Assembly: GCA_016787665.1 (NCBI GenBank)
Contig: JAEUUC010000011.1
Location: 124,001 to 188,000, forward strand
Source of the DNA: Cyclobacteriaceae bacterium
GTDB taxonomy: Bacteria > Bacteroidota > Bacteroidia > Cytophagales > Cyclobacteriaceae
DNA length: 64,000 bases
Reading direction: 5' to 3'
Shown piece by piece: positions 35,577-46,107 of the stretch. The notes beneath the pieces are model-generated. The model made no database searches. It saw only the letters and a program-made list of their open reading frames with translations, and was not told the origin of the DNA. The position numbers were made by a program, and so were the translations under genes. Every line of letters starts with the position of its first letter. Within the stretch, counting starts at the first letter, position 1.

Positions 35577-38500
35577 TTGACTACGCTGCATCGGACATGG
35601 CAAGTCGCCCTTGGACTGAGCATGTTGCTTTTAACATGTTGGTCCCCGACTGCTTCCTATGCCCAATTTCGCATAGGCGGGGACACCACACGCCTCGACT
35701 CGCTGAACCGCCCGGTGAGCGCGTACCGGCCCAGCTTTCGCCTGCGCGATCGCTATGGAGACCCTTTCTCGAACTACACATCGGTGTCCCCCCTCTTTTT
35801 AAAGAACCCCAAAAGCATCGGGTTGGAGTTGCAGATCGACACGGGGATGAACTACACCATATCGGAGAAGATCGGGCGCCTCAATTTCCGGCCGGTAACA
35901 ACCATGTCGTTCCCGGAATTCAATCTGCAGCAGGACCGTCTCGCCCGCAAAGAATATTGGCAGTCGCGCAGCCGTGCGCTGGATGGCGAAAGTGCCGTAA
36001 GCAGCCGGAATCTACTCCCCAAAATATATGTCAGTCCCGTGCTCGACCGCATCTTTGGCGGCAGTTATGTAGAACTCATTCCACGAGGCAATGTGACGCT
36101 TGATTTTGGCGGAAGCTGGCAAAAGATCGAGAACCCGGCTATCCCCATTCGCCAGCAGCGAAACGGAGGTTTTGAGTTTGACCAGCAAATTAACCTGAGC
36201 GTGGTGGGCAAAGTAGGTGAAAAATTACGGGTGACCACCAACTTCGACAACAACAACTCCTTCGACTTTCAGAACAACCTGAAAGTAGAGTACACGGGCT
36301 TTAAGGAAGACATCCTCAAGAAACTCGAACTGGGTAATGTCAGTCTGCCTTTGAATAACAGCCTCATCACAGGCGCTCAAAATCTGTTCGGTATCAAGGC
36401 GCAAATGCAGTTCGGCAAAATGTTCGTCACCGCCATCGCCACTACGCAGCGGGGTAAGCAGTCGTCTGTGCGGGTGGCCGGCAGTGCTAACGGAGCTTCG
36501 CAGGGCAGGCCGTTCGAAATAGTGGGCTCCAACTATGACGAAAACCGCCACTTCTTTCTCGGCCAGTTCTTCCGCGACAATTTTGAGCGGTGGCTGGCTA
36601 CGTTGCCGCAAATTCTCTCAGGCGTAAACGTCACCCGTGTAGAAGTTTATCTGCTAAACCGAAACAATGACACGCAAACCCTGCGAAACGTAGTGGGGCT
36701 TATGGATATGGGTGAAGCCAAAGTCTACCGCAGCAGCGTTCTGTCTCCCACCCTTCCGGCCAATTCGCCTACACAAAATGGTGCCAACAATCTTTTTACC
36801 CTGTTACCGTCCAGTGCTACAGCCGACAATATTAACGGGCTGCTGGAAGCCCAGGGATTTGTAAACGGCACCGACTTCGAAAAAATAACGGGTGCGCGCA
36901 GGTTGGCGCCTTCCGAATTCACATTCAACAAGGAGTTGGGGTACATTTCACTACAACGGAAACTGCAGAATGATGAAGCCTTGGCAGTCGCCTTTGAATA
37001 TACTTTTAACGGCCGTGTGTATAAGGTGGGCGAACTCACCGAGGACTATTCCAACAAGCGCGAAGACGAGATTGTGTATTTGAAAATGCTTCGCCCGCGT
37101 AAGATTGCCGTGAAAGATCCGGCCGGCCGGATCTTACCGACCTGGTTGTTGATGATGAAGAATATTTACAATCTCAACGTATCGCAACTCACGCGCGATG
37201 GCTTTCAGTTGCGTGTGATTTACCGCGATGACCGCAGCGGCATTGACAACCCCCAGTTGCAGGAGGGGCAGTTTGCCCGAACACAGCAATTGATTGAAGT
37301 GTTTGGTCTTGACCGACTCAATCCGTACAACGATCCGCAACCTGACGGCAATTTTGACTTTGTAGAAAAGATTACCATTAATCCCGAGACGGGTGCCATC
37401 ATTTTTCCCTACCTCGAACCCTTTAACACCGCTTTGCGGAGGCTCTTTAACGACCCGCGGGAGGACCCGGGTTTGCGCGACTTCCTGATCAACAAATACG
37501 TGTACGACACGCTCTACCGCACAACCAAAGCCGAAGCTGAATTAGACGCTACGAAAAACAAGTTCTTTATCGTGGGTTCATTCAAGGCTGGATCGGGCCG
37601 CGAAATAATCATTCAGGGGTTCAACATCTCACAGGGTTCGGTAAAAGTCTTCAGCGGTGGCTCTCCCTTGCGCGAGGGAACCGACTATACGGTGGACTAC
37701 ACCTTTGGAAAAGTCACCATCCTGAACGAGGGCATTCTGTCCTCGGGAAAAGATATTGAGATCACCTACGAACAACAGGATCCCTTTGCCTTCCAGACAA
37801 GATCACTTTTGGGGACGCGTTTCGACTATCGCTTGAATGAAGATGTGAATCTGGGCGGTACACTTCTCTACTACAATGAACGTCCGTTGATTTCGCGAAA
37901 TCTGATTGGGACGGAACCTGCCCGAAACTTTCAATACGGCCTCGACATCAACTTGAAGAAAAACTCGCGGATACTCACCAAAATGGTAGACGCCCTTCCT
38001 TTCCTGGAAACAAAAGAAACGTCTACAGTAAATCTGAATGCCGAGTTTGCCCAGTTACTACCCGGCACCTCCAACATTGTGGACGGAGATGGCACCTCGT
38101 TTATTGACGACTTTGAGAACAGTGCCACACCGTACAGCATGATGAATCCACAGGGCTGGAAGCTGGCAAGCGTGCCCACCCGTGATCCCCGGTTTGACCT
38201 GGCCGGAGGCATTACAAATGATGCGCGGGCAGGCTTCAAACGCGCCAAACTGGCCTGGTACCAGATAGATAATCTTTTCTACCGCGAAAACAGTCGATTT
38301 AAACCCGGCAACATTTCGGGCAAGGATCTAGAAAATCATTATTCGCGGGCTGTGTTACCCCAGGAAGTTTTCCCGTTCCGCGACCCGTTTGTTGGCAATT
38401 TTTATGAGCAGGTGTTTGACCTCGCCTATTACCCGGCCGAACGCGGACAATACAACTATAATCCCAATTTCTCCAGTGAGCCGGTGACCTCCAACTGGGC

Positions 38501-41500
38501 CGGTATTACTTCGGCCATTCGTACGGAAGTGGACTTCGACAAAGCCAACATTGAGTATGTTGAGTTCTGGCTGATGGATCCGTTCATCCCCGGGGAAAAT
38601 GGCCAGATAAACGATGGGCGCGGCAATGTGGCGAACAATACAACCGGAGGGCGACTTACCCTACACCTCGGTAGTATTTCGGAGGACGTGATGCGCGATG
38701 GCAAGCATGCCTTTGAAAACGGCTTACCGAACGATGGCAACCTGGCCCTTGCGACCGAGAATGAATGGGGCTACGTCACCAACCAGCAATTTGTCAACAA
38801 CACGTTCGATAACTCAGCCACCTCACGCGCGAACCAGGATGTAGGTCTTGACGGTATTAGCTCAACCAACGAAGCGCAGAAATTCCAGACGTTCGTTAAT
38901 GCGATTGCCAACCCCTCCGAACGTCAAGTGGTACTACAAGATCCCTCTTCCGACAACTTCAACTACTTCCTGGGCGATGCCCTTGACGCCCGTGACGCAA
39001 AAATTCTGGAGCGTTACAAGAATATTAACGGCATGGAGAACAACTCACCCATTCCACAGGGCAACGAACCGTTCGCCCAGTCGGGCTCGGTGAATCCAGA
39101 GAACGAAGATCTTAACCAGGACAACACGCTCAGCGATCTGGAAGAATACTATGTGTATAACATGGATATCAAACCGGGCTCGCTTCAAGTTGGCCAGGGT
39201 TATGTCGTGGACCAGATTACCAATCAAATCAACGGCAATTCGGTAACCTGGTATTTATTCCGTGTACCGGTTCGTCAATTTAATGCCCCGCCTGTGGGCG
39301 ACATCAACGGGTTCAAGTCGATACGCTACATGCGCATGATCCTTTCGGAGTTCGCGCAACCGGCTGTGCTTCGTTTTGTCAACTTCAGGGCGGTGGGCAA
39401 TCGTTGGCGCAGATATGATCGCAACCTGGCCAACATCGGGTTTGGAACACCACCGGAACCCAACCTGGATAATTTCTCGGTCTCCGTAGTGAGCGTAGAA
39501 GAAAATGGCCAGCAGAATCAGGAAAAACCCGCTTATGTGCCACCGTTAAATCGCGATCGCGATAATACGTCTGCTGTTGAAAGACGGCTAAATGAACAGT
39601 CTGTTCAAATTCAAGTGCGCGACCTGGCCGATGGTGACGCACGGGCTATTTATAAAAATGTATCGCTCGACTTTTTTAACTACGGACGCATCAAGATGTT
39701 TTTTTCGGCCCACGGACCCAACCTGAACGATGGTGAGTTGGTCGCGTTCTTGCGATTGGGCACCGACTTTGATCAGAACTTTTATGAAATTGAATTGCCC
39801 CTGAAGATAACGCCACCTAACACAGCCGACCTGAATGCCATTTGGCCAGAAGAGAACGAAATTGACCTGGAGCTGAATGAACTGTATGCACTGAAAGCGC
39901 AACGTGACCGTGAGAATTACCCGCTGGGTCAGCTCTTTCCGCTGGCCGGACCCCGAGCAGCCGGTAAACACGGAATCCGCATCCTGGGCCGGCCCGACTT
40001 AAGCCAGGTACGACTAATGATGATTGGCGTTCGGAACCCCCGAAGCAACGATGGACGAAGCGTTACGGTGAACCTGTGGGCCAATGAACTGCGACTCACC
40101 GATTTTGATCGCACCGCGGGCTGGGCAACGAATGTGGTGATGAATGCGAAACTGGCCGATTTGGGTACCATCACCGGCTCCCTTCGCCACCTTTCCTTTG
40201 GGTACGGCAATGTGCAATCTAAAATCTACGAACGTGAACGTGGCGAAACAACGCGCTATGATATTTCCGCGAATCTCAACGTAGACAAGTTGCTCCCCCA
40301 AAATACGGGGCTCAAGATTCCGATGTTCATCAGCTACGAAAACACCACCATCAACCCGAACTACGATCCGGCTAACGCGGACCTGCGACTGGATGCTGCA
40401 CTCAAGAGCTTTAATACCGAAGCGGAACGCGAAGCTTACATCCGCAGGATACGCGATGAGTCCATCAGGCGCAGCCTTAACTTCACCAACGTGCGAAAAG
40501 TGAAGGTGAAGAAAGATGCCGCCACCCACATCTGGGACATTGAGAACTTCGCGTTTACCTATGCTTTCAGTGAGGCCACACAAACCAATTTCAATCTTCT
40601 GGAGAACACACGAAGAACGGTGCGGGGTGCGGTTGCCTGGCAATACACGTTCAAGAATAAACCTTTTGAGCCGTTTAAGGAGTGGAAAACAAAGTCGCCC
40701 TGGGCGCAACTGGTGAAGGACTTTAACTTCAATCCGCTACCCTCGACCATTTCGGTTCGCGGTGAACTGGACCGTTCGTTCACCAAGATCGCCTATCGAA
40801 ATGCCAACCCCGATCAACTCAACTCCCGGCCTAACTTTCAGAAGTTTTTTGTGTTTAACCGATTCTACAACTTCCGATGGGCACCTGCCAAGAGCCTGAC
40901 GGTGGACTATAACGCACGGGTGAACGCCATCATAGACGAACCGGAGGGCGATATTGATACCCAGGAAAAGCGGGACTCCATCATGACCAATCTGAAACGC
41001 CTGGGGCGGATGAAGAATTTTGAGCAGAACATCACGATGAACTATACGCTGCCTCTGGAGAAGCTGCCTCTCACCAACTGGCTAAACCTCGAGTACCGGT
41101 ACAACGTAGGCTACTCATGGCGGGCGGGCCCCGTTGAACGCGTAGACACCCTGAAGTTGGGTAACATCGTGCAGAACACGCAAAATCAGGGCTTTAATGG
41201 ACGCATTGATCTGGTTAAGCTTTACAACAAAATCGGATTCCTGAAGAATGTGAATTCTCCACCCAGGCCATCCACCAACCTGTCGAAGCCCAAGCCGAAC
41301 CAACCCGACACGGTGAAGCGGCCGCCTGAGATGAAAGGACTAAAGCAGTTGACCCGACTGCTGATGAGTGTGCGCAACCTCACGGGGCAGTACACAATCG
41401 ATCAGGGAACGATACTACCCGGCTTCCTGCCTACACCAAAATATCTTGGCATGGATGAAAACTGGGCCGCGCCCGGCTGGAGCTTTGTATTGGGAAGCCA

Positions 41501-42698
41501 GGATCCCAACATCCGGTTCAAAGCAGCCGAAAACGGATGGCTCAGCACCGGCACCAACCTCACCGCTCCGTTCAGCCAGATTCAAAACAAGGAGATCACC
41601 TTGCGCGCGAACGTGGAGCCAAACAGCGATTTTAAAATTCAGCTTGATGTACGGAAGACGGCCGGAACGGCATTCCAGGAAATATTTAGGTTTGATGTGG
41701 ACAGCGGACGATTCGAATCGTTGAGCCCCAGCCGCACGGGAAATTACAAGATCTCCATCAACACCCTTCGAACCTCGTTCCGAAATAACACGAGTCTTGA
41801 ATCGGATGTGTTTCAACAATTTGCCGATAACATCCCGGCTATTCAACAACGTTTTTCTGCGGCCACCGGACGCAGTTATGAAACGCAATCGCAAGACGTG
41901 CTCATTCCGGCTTTTCTGGCCGCGTACTCCGGCCAATCCGTTGACAAAGTCAAGCTCTCGCCATTTCCTAACATCCCGGTGCCGGGTTGGCGTGTGGACT
42001 ATTCCGGACTGAATAAGATCACTGCTTTAAAAGAAGTGTTTCAATCCGTTACGATCAGTCACGGGTACAATGCCTCCTATTCCGTTTTGAACTACACCAA
42101 TTCGCTGGAATACACGGACGTGGATGTCAATAACCCCGTGGAGAATTACAACCGTTCGCAGTTTGCCAACCAGGTCAACAGCAAAGGCGAACTTATTCCG
42201 GTATATGTGATCAATCAGGTTTTGATTACGGAGCAGTTTCAGCCCCTGATTGGGGTAAATGTGCGCACCAAGAGCCGGATGAATCTACGTTTTGAGTACA
42301 AGACCAAACGCGACCTGGGTCTGAACATCTCCAATGCACAGGTAACCGAACTCAACACACGCGATTGGTCGCTGAGTATTGGTTACACCAAAAACAATAT
42401 GAAGCTACCTTTCAAGGATCAGGGGCGCACGATCACGTTAAAAAATGACGTTACATTCCGGTTGGACATGAGCGTGACCAACAACAGCACGATCCAACGA
42501 AAGATTGACGAAGTGAACACCATCACCAACGGGAATATCAACTTCCAGCTCAAGCCGAATGTGAGTTACGTGGTTAATCAGAAGCTCAACATCCAGATGT
42601 ATCTGGACCGCAACATCAACGAGCCGCTGGTGACCAACTCTTTCCGCAGATCCAATACGCGGGTCGGTATCAAGATCCTGTTCAACCTCGCCCAATAG
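35577..42698 (+). CDS. sprA: SprA, type IX secretion outer-membrane translocon (gliding motility)
   Basis: This is a very large (2373-aa) outer-membrane beta-barrel protein that forms the T9SS translocon pore and is needed for export of gliding adhesins and CTD-bearing proteins. The start is TTG at 35577, giving a signal peptide that ends near TASYAQ (residue 30). SprA hallmarks are the N-terminal NPKSIGLELQIDTGMNYTISEK, FGGSWQKIENPAIPIRQQ, NNNSFDFQNNLKVEYTG, the DGDGTSFIDDFENSATPYSMMNPQGW segment and a C-terminal aromatic barrel strand (RRSNTRVGIKILFNLAQ). Length is in the usual 2300-2500 range. Other T9SS genes (sprE, sprT, gldKLMN) are not in the window. Confidence 0.95.
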   Translation: MTTLHRTWQVALGLSMLLLTCWSPTASYAQFRIGGDTTRLDSLNRPVSAYRPSFRLRDRYGDPFSNYTSVSPLFLKNPKSIGLELQIDTGMNYTISEKIGRLNFRPVTTMSFPEFNLQQDRLARKEYWQSRSRALDGESAVSSRNLLPKIYVSPVLDRIFGGSYVELIPRGNVTLDFGGSWQKIENPAIPIRQQRNGGFEFDQQINLSVVGKVGEKLRVTTNFDNNNSFDFQNNLKVEYTGFKEDILKKLELGNVSLPLNNSLITGAQNLFGIKAQMQFGKMFVTAIATTQRGKQSSVRVAGSANGASQGRPFEIVGSNYDENRHFFLGQFFRDNFERWLATLPQILSGVNVTRVEVYLLNRNNDTQTLRNVVGLMDMGEAKVYRSSVLSPTLPANSPTQNGANNLFTLLPSSATADNINGLLEAQGFVNGTDFEKITGARRLAPSEFTFNKELGYISLQRKLQNDEALAVAFEYTFNGRVYKVGELTEDYSNKREDEIVYLKMLRPRKIAVKDPAGRILPTWLLMMKNIYNLNVSQLTRDGFQLRVIYRDDRSGIDNPQLQEGQFARTQQLIEVFGLDRLNPYNDPQPDGNFDFVEKITINPETGAIIFPYLEPFNTALRRLFNDPREDPGLRDFLINKYVYDTLYRTTKAEAELDATKNKFFIVGSFKAGSGREIIIQGFNISQGSVKVFSGGSPLREGTDYTVDYTFGKVTILNEGILSSGKDIEITYEQQDPFAFQTRSLLGTRFDYRLNEDVNLGGTLLYYNERPLISRNLIGTEPARNFQYGLDINLKKNSRILTKMVDALPFLETKETSTVNLNAEFAQLLPGTSNIVDGDGTSFIDDFENSATPYSMMNPQGWKLASVPTRDPRFDLAGGITNDARAGFKRAKLAWYQIDNLFYRENSRFKPGNISGKDLENHYSRAVLPQEVFPFRDPFVGNFYEQVFDLAYYPAERGQYNYNPNFSSEPVTSNWAGITSAIRTEVDFDKANIEYVEFWLMDPFIPGENGQINDGRGNVANNTTGGRLTLHLGSISEDVMRDGKHAFENGLPNDGNLALATENEWGYVTNQQFVNNTFDNSATSRANQDVGLDGISSTNEAQKFQTFVNAIANPSERQVVLQDPSSDNFNYFLGDALDARDAKILERYKNINGMENNSPIPQGNEPFAQSGSVNPENEDLNQDNTLSDLEEYYVYNMDIKPGSLQVGQGYVVDQITNQINGNSVTWYLFRVPVRQFNAPPVGDINGFKSIRYMRMILSEFAQPAVLRFVNFRAVGNRWRRYDRNLANIGFGTPPEPNLDNFSVSVVSVEENGQQNQEKPAYVPPLNRDRDNTSAVERRLNEQSVQIQVRDLADGDARAIYKNVSLDFFNYGRIKMFFSAHGPNLNDGELVAFLRLGTDFDQNFYEIELPLKITPPNTADLNAIWPEENEIDLELNELYALKAQRDRENYPLGQLFPLAGPRAAGKHGIRILGRPDLSQVRLMMIGVRNPRSNDGRSVTVNLWANELRLTDFDRTAGWATNVVMNAKLADLGTITGSLRHLSFGYGNVQSKIYERERGETTRYDISANLNVDKLLPQNTGLKIPMFISYENTTINPNYDPANADLRLDAALKSFNTEAEREAYIRRIRDESIRRSLNFTNVRKVKVKKDAATHIWDIENFAFTYAFSEATQTNFNLLENTRRTVRGAVAWQYTFKNKPFEPFKEWKTKSPWAQLVKDFNFNPLPSTISVRGELDRSFTKIAYRNANPDQLNSRPNFQKFFVFNRFYNFRWAPAKSLTVDYNARVNAIIDEPEGDIDTQEKRDSIMTNLKRLGRMKNFEQNITMNYTLPLEKLPLTNWLNLEYRYNVGYSWRAGPVERVDTLKLGNIVQNTQNQGFNGRIDLVKLYNKIGFLKNVNSPPRPSTNLSKPKPNQPDTVKRPPEMKGLKQLTRLLMSVRNLTGQYTIDQGTILPGFLPTPKYLGMDENWAAPGWSFVLGSQDPNIRFKAAENGWLSTGTNLTAPFSQIQNKEITLRANVEPNSDFKIQLDVRKTAGTAFQEIFRFDVDSGRFESLSPSRTGNYKISINTLRTSFRNNTSLESDVFQQFADNIPAIQQRFSAATGRSYETQSQDVLIPAFLAAYSGQSVDKVKLSPFPNIPVPGWRVDYSGLNKITALKEVFQSVTISHGYNASYSVLNYTNSLEYTDVDVNNPVENYNRSQFANQVNSKGELIPVYVINQVLITEQFQPLIGVNVRTKSRMNLRFEYKTKRDLGLNISNAQVTELNTRDWSLSIGYTKNNMKLPFKDQGRTITLKNDVTFRLDMSVTNNSTIQRKIDEVNTITNGNINFQLKPNVSYVVNQKLNIQMYLDRNINEPLVTNSFRRSNTRVGIKILFNLAQ

Positions 42699-42722
42699 CC
42701 GCCAGCCGCAGGTAAAATTTGG

Positions 42723-42753
42723 TTTTCAGGGTGGTAAAATACCCGTATTTTTG
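42723..42753 (+). promoter_or_regulatory. Candidate Bacteroidota promoter for gcvH-lipA
   Basis: TATTTTTG at 42746-42753 is an exact -7 element. TTTT at 42723-42726, 19 nt upstream, is an imperfect -33 element, and an exact TTTG lies at 42718-42721 with 24 nt spacing. The gcvH ATG is 23 nt downstream of the -7 box, so gcvH-lipA can be expressed apart from sprA. Confidence 0.5.
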
Positions 42754-42775
42754 AACCCTTAACCCTAATAAACGC

Positions 42776-43156
42776 ATGAATATCCCGGAAAACCTCCTCT
42801 ACACGAAAGATCACGAATGGGTAAAAATTGATGGAAACCGCGCCACCGTGGGCATAACCGATTTTGCCCAAGGTGAGTTGGGCGACATTGTCTACGTGGA
42901 TATCTCAACCGTTGGGCAAGAAGTAGAGGAACATGAAGTTTTTGGCACCGTAGAGGCGGTAAAAACGGTATCCGACTTGTTTATGCCGTTGGCCGGCAAA
43001 GTGGTGGACGTGAATCCAGCCCTGGACGGTGCCCCTGAAAACGTCAACAGCGATCCGTATGGAGAGGGCTGGATGATCAAAATTGAACTAAAAAATGCAA
43101 GCAACACGGCCGGACTATTATCGGCTGCGCAGTACAAGGAACTTATTGGCAAATAA
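42776..43156 (+). CDS. gcvH: Glycine cleavage system H protein
   Basis: The 126-aa lipoyl carrier shuttles the methylamine group between the P, T and L proteins of glycine cleavage. The lipoylation site is Lys63 in [16 protein letters not shown], and the N-terminal [12 protein letters not shown] and C-terminal [11 protein letters not shown] segments are canonical. It lies 15 nt upstream of lipA, the enzyme that completes its cofactor. Elsewhere in the window kbl and tdh produce glycine from threonine, feeding this pathway. gcvP and gcvT are not present here. Confidence 0.97.
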   Translation: MNIPENLLYTKDHEWVKIDGNRATVGITDFAQGELGDIVYVDISTVGQEVEEHEVFGTVEAVKTVSDLFMPLAGKVVDVNPALDGAPENVNSDPYGEGWMIKIELKNASNTAGLLSAAQYKELIGK

Positions 43157-43171
43157 CCGGTTAGTATAGTT

Positions 43172-44062
43172 GTGATTGAATTGCCTGTCATATCGGTTGA
43201 AGAAGTACAGAAAAAACGCAAGCCAGACTGGCTTCGCGTAAAATTGCCCGTGGGGCCGGAGTATGCCAAGGTGCGCAAGCTGGTGGATACCCATAAACTG
43301 CATACGATTTGTGAAAGTGGCAACTGCCCGAATATGGGCGAGTGCTGGGGTGCCGGCACAGCTACATTTATGATTCTGGGCAACGTTTGCACGCGCAGTT
43401 GTACCTTTTGTGCCGTGGCAACCGGGCGGCCGACTGAATACGATGCCGATGAACCCAGGCGAGTAGCCGAAGCTATTCAACTCATGGGCGTGAAACACGC
43501 GGTAATCACTTCGGTGAACCGCGATGAACTGAAAGATCGCGGTGCCGAAATCTGGTACCAAACGGTAGTACAAACCAAAGCACTAAGCCCGACCACCACG
43601 ATTGAAACATTGATTCCCGATACCAAAGGAAACTGGGATGCGCTCTACCGCATGATTGAGGGTGGGCAGGAAGTAGTAAGCCACAATATGGAAACAGTCG
43701 GGCGGCTTTACCGGAAAGTGCGGCCGCAGGCCAAATATGAACGAAGCCTCGAACAGATTAAGCGTACACGCGAAGCCGGGAAACGAACCAAGTCCGGCAT
43801 TATGCTGGGCGTGGGCGAAACAAAGGAAGAGGTTTTTCAAGCCATGGAGGACCTGGTGGCAAATGGCCTGATGATTCTCACCCTGGGCCAATATTTGCAG
43901 CCTACCAAAATGCATCTCGAGGTGGCCGAATTCATTCATCCGGAAACCTTTGAGATGTACAAGGAAGAGGGATTGAAACGTGGTTTGAAGTATGTAGAGG
44001 CCGGACCGCTCGTGCGCTCCAGCTACCATGCCGAACGCCACGTGAACGTGCCGATGAACTAA
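43172..44062 (+). CDS. lipA: Lipoyl synthase
   Basis: This 296-aa radical SAM enzyme inserts two sulfurs into the octanoyl group on GcvH and E2 proteins. Both [4Fe-4S] cluster motifs are intact: the auxiliary cluster Cys47, Cys52 and Cys58 ([12 protein letters not shown]) and the SAM cluster Cys73, Cys77 and Cys80 (CTRSCTFC). The C-terminal RSSYHA holds the Ser ligand of the auxiliary cluster. The start is GTG at 43172; it lies directly after gcvH, its substrate. No lipB is adjacent. Confidence 0.97.
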   Translation: MIELPVISVEEVQKKRKPDWLRVKLPVGPEYAKVRKLVDTHKLHTICESGNCPNMGECWGAGTATFMILGNVCTRSCTFCAVATGRPTEYDADEPRRVAEAIQLMGVKHAVITSVNRDELKDRGAEIWYQTVVQTKALSPTTTIETLIPDTKGNWDALYRMIEGGQEVVSHNMETVGRLYRKVRPQAKYERSLEQIKRTREAGKRTKSGIMLGVGETKEEVFQAMEDLVANGLMILTLGQYLQPTKMHLEVAEFIHPETFEMYKEEGLKRGLKYVEAGPLVRSSYHAERHVNVPMN

Positions 44063-44071
44063 TGCTTGCGT

Positions 44072-44572
44072 ATGAAAGCGGGGATATGCTTTTTGATGGT
44101 ACTATTCGCACTGCCGGCTATGGCCCAGCAGAGTCTCCCGGAAGCCAAGCGGCCCTACCGAAAACTGGCGGCTATTGCCGGATACCATTGGTCGGGCACT
44201 AACATGGTGGAAGCTGGTGTAGCCTGGGGCCACCGCTGCACCTACACGGATAATTGCAATTTGATTGCCAACCGGTTTATATACGACTACTTCTCGCTTT
44301 CGGCAGAGTTTGAAACCGGTACTAATCCATTGGTGGCCGCCAAGGCCGGATATCATTTTGTTTTGGGCGTACCTTCCGTTGGCGTAAGTACCTTGTGGTA
44401 TACAGACGGAACAAATTCCGACTTCGTGTTGCGACCGGAGGTCGGTCTATCGGCCTTTGGTATTGCTACTCTTTCCTATGGCTACAATCTGCAGGCCCGT
44501 CAGTCCATTGAGCGGGTCACCGTTAATCAGATCAGCCTGAAAGTGATACTCGGTACGCGATTGTTTAAGTAG
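44072..44572 (+). CDS. Small predicted outer-membrane beta-barrel protein
   Basis: The 166-aa protein has a signal peptide (MKAGICFLMVLFALPAMAQQ). The mature part alternates hydrophobic and polar residues in short strands (RKLAAIAGYHWSGTNMVEAGVAWG, LSAEFETGTNPLVAAKAGYHFVLG, RPEVGLSAFGIATLSYGYNL) and ends in a strand closing with ILGTRLFK, as in small 8-stranded barrels. Two Cys (CTYTDNC) may form a loop disulfide. The ATG at 44072 is preferred to the TTG at 44066. I do not recognise a named family. It ends 9 nt before the convergent M28 gene. Confidence 0.75.
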   Translation: MKAGICFLMVLFALPAMAQQSLPEAKRPYRKLAAIAGYHWSGTNMVEAGVAWGHRCTYTDNCNLIANRFIYDYFSLSAEFETGTNPLVAAKAGYHFVLGVPSVGVSTLWYTDGTNSDFVLRPEVGLSAFGIATLSYGYNLQARQSIERVTVNQISLKVILGTRLFK

Positions 44573-44581
44573 ACCTATCCG

Positions 44582-46075
44582 CTATTTTTTATCAACGGCC
44601 AGGCGATTCTCCCGGTTGGCAATTTCCCATGCGGTGAAAAACATTGCCTTCGCTCGCTTCGCCATCAAATCAAAATCAATTTTACTTACCTCATCGCTGG
44701 GTTGATGGTAATCTTCATGAATACCATCAAAATAGAAGATGATCGGAATTCCGTTTTTGGCAAAATTCCAGTGGTCGCTGCGCTTATACAAGTTGGTCGG
44801 ATGGTTTTCATCGTTGTACGTGTAGTCAAAGGCCAGGCGTGTGCGCAGCGTGTTGTTCCGTTCGTTAATTTCATGCAACTCGCTGCTCAGTCTATCCGAA
44901 CCAATCACATAGACATAGTCAGACTTCCCTTTGTGTTCGGCATCCCAGCGCCCCACCATATCCATGTTCAGGTTAACAACTGTTTTTTCCAGCGGAAATA
45001 CCGGGTGCTCGACATAGTATTGCGAACCCAGCAAGCCAACTTCTTCGGCTGTCACCGTCATAAACAAAATACTCCTGCGCGGACCATTTCCTTCGGCCCG
45101 GGCCTTGGCAAACACACGCGCGAGCTCTAATACACTCACCGTACCTGAACCATCATCATCCGCACCATTGTTGATCAGGTCACCGGTGCCGTCACTTTTC
45201 TTTCCAATGTGGTCGTAGTGTGAAGTGATCACGATCACCTCATCTTTCTTGTCCGTTCCCTCCAAAAAACCGAGAACATTGTCCGTCTTTACTGTCTTCA
45301 CGCTCATTTGTGTCCGGTACGTAACGGCACAGGGCTTCATCTTTTTCAACAACTCAGCCCTTTTTTCATTCTTGGCCACCTCCACCAGCTTGGCATATGT
45401 CATTTTGAACATATTCTCAGCCACCGAGGGGTTGATAAAAAAGACGCCTTTATTGCGCGAGGGCGTTAAACTCAGGCCACCGCCTGAGACAAAGCTTCGC
45501 ATTTGAAATGACAGGCCCTTATAGTCATCGCCCGATAAGCCCAGCACGATGAATACATGATCGGCACCGCCAGCGCGTAAACGCTCCGCTGTGCTGCGCA
45601 GGCCGGACATAGAACCCAGTGACGGGAGCCAGATCAGAACCGATTTGCCGGAGACGGCCAGTTGCGCTAGGTCTGCGTCACCGCCCTGACCGGCAAAAAT
45701 GACCGAGGTATTTTTTTCGCCCTGGCTATCGGCCATACCGGTGTATAAGAATAACTCGTTGTCCACGATCTCGTCACCAATCTTCAATACCACTTTCTCC
45801 TGCCGTGTCGAAAACAACTCTACCGGCTGGAAGTAGGAACCGTTTACCGGCCCCTGTAAACCAATTTCCTGAAAATGACTGGCGATAAACGCAGCTGCCA
45901 TCCGCTGACCGCGACTGCCGGTTGCCCGACCCTCCAAAGCATCGGAGGCCAGGATAGTCAGTTGATCTTTCAGGTTAGCCGGGCTGATTTCATCTCCGTA
46001 ACGTGACGGGTCTACCTGGGCCCAGCCGGTACAGAAAATAAAGAGTGCAACAAGGTTCAGAAAAAATGATTTCAT
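44582..46075 (-). CDS. Exported M28-family zinc metallopeptidase
   Basis: The 497-aa protein has a signal peptide (MKSFFLNLVALFIFCTGWAQ), a protease-associated-like insert (about 130-210) and an M28 catalytic domain. The di-zinc ligands and catalytic acids are present: His/Asp in TSHYDHIG, Asp in NNGADDDGSGT, Glu-Glu in TAEEVGLLG, Asp in NMDMVGRWD and the final His in HEDYHQPSDEV. It is likely a periplasmic or secreted aminopeptidase. There is no T9SS sorting domain, so it probably stays periplasmic. It is monocistronic; the next upstream gene ends 32 nt before its start. Confidence 0.92.
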   Translation of the reverse strand: MKSFFLNLVALFIFCTGWAQVDPSRYGDEISPANLKDQLTILASDALEGRATGSRGQRMAAAFIASHFQEIGLQGPVNGSYFQPVELFSTRQEKVVLKIGDEIVDNELFLYTGMADSQGEKNTSVIFAGQGGDADLAQLAVSGKSVLIWLPSLGSMSGLRSTAERLRAGGADHVFIVLGLSGDDYKGLSFQMRSFVSGGGLSLTPSRNKGVFFINPSVAENMFKMTYAKLVEVAKNEKRAELLKKMKPCAVTYRTQMSVKTVKTDNVLGFLEGTDKKDEVIVITSHYDHIGKKSDGTGDLINNGADDDGSGTVSVLELARVFAKARAEGNGPRRSILFMTVTAEEVGLLGSQYYVEHPVFPLEKTVVNLNMDMVGRWDAEHKGKSDYVYVIGSDRLSSELHEINERNNTLRTRLAFDYTYNDENHPTNLYKRSDHWNFAKNGIPIIFYFDGIHEDYHQPSDEVSKIDFDLMAKRAKAMFFTAWEIANRENRLAVDKK

Positions 46076-46107
46076 GGATGTTCGTTTTGGCTAGAAATAT
46101 ACTGATT

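Noticed and set aside
40014..40709. A 231-codon antisense open frame inside sprA
   Set aside because: It lies within continuous SprA coding sequence and has no domain features.
41415..41936. A 173-codon antisense open frame inside sprA
   Set aside because: Same reasoning as for other shadows; low complexity and no family resemblance.
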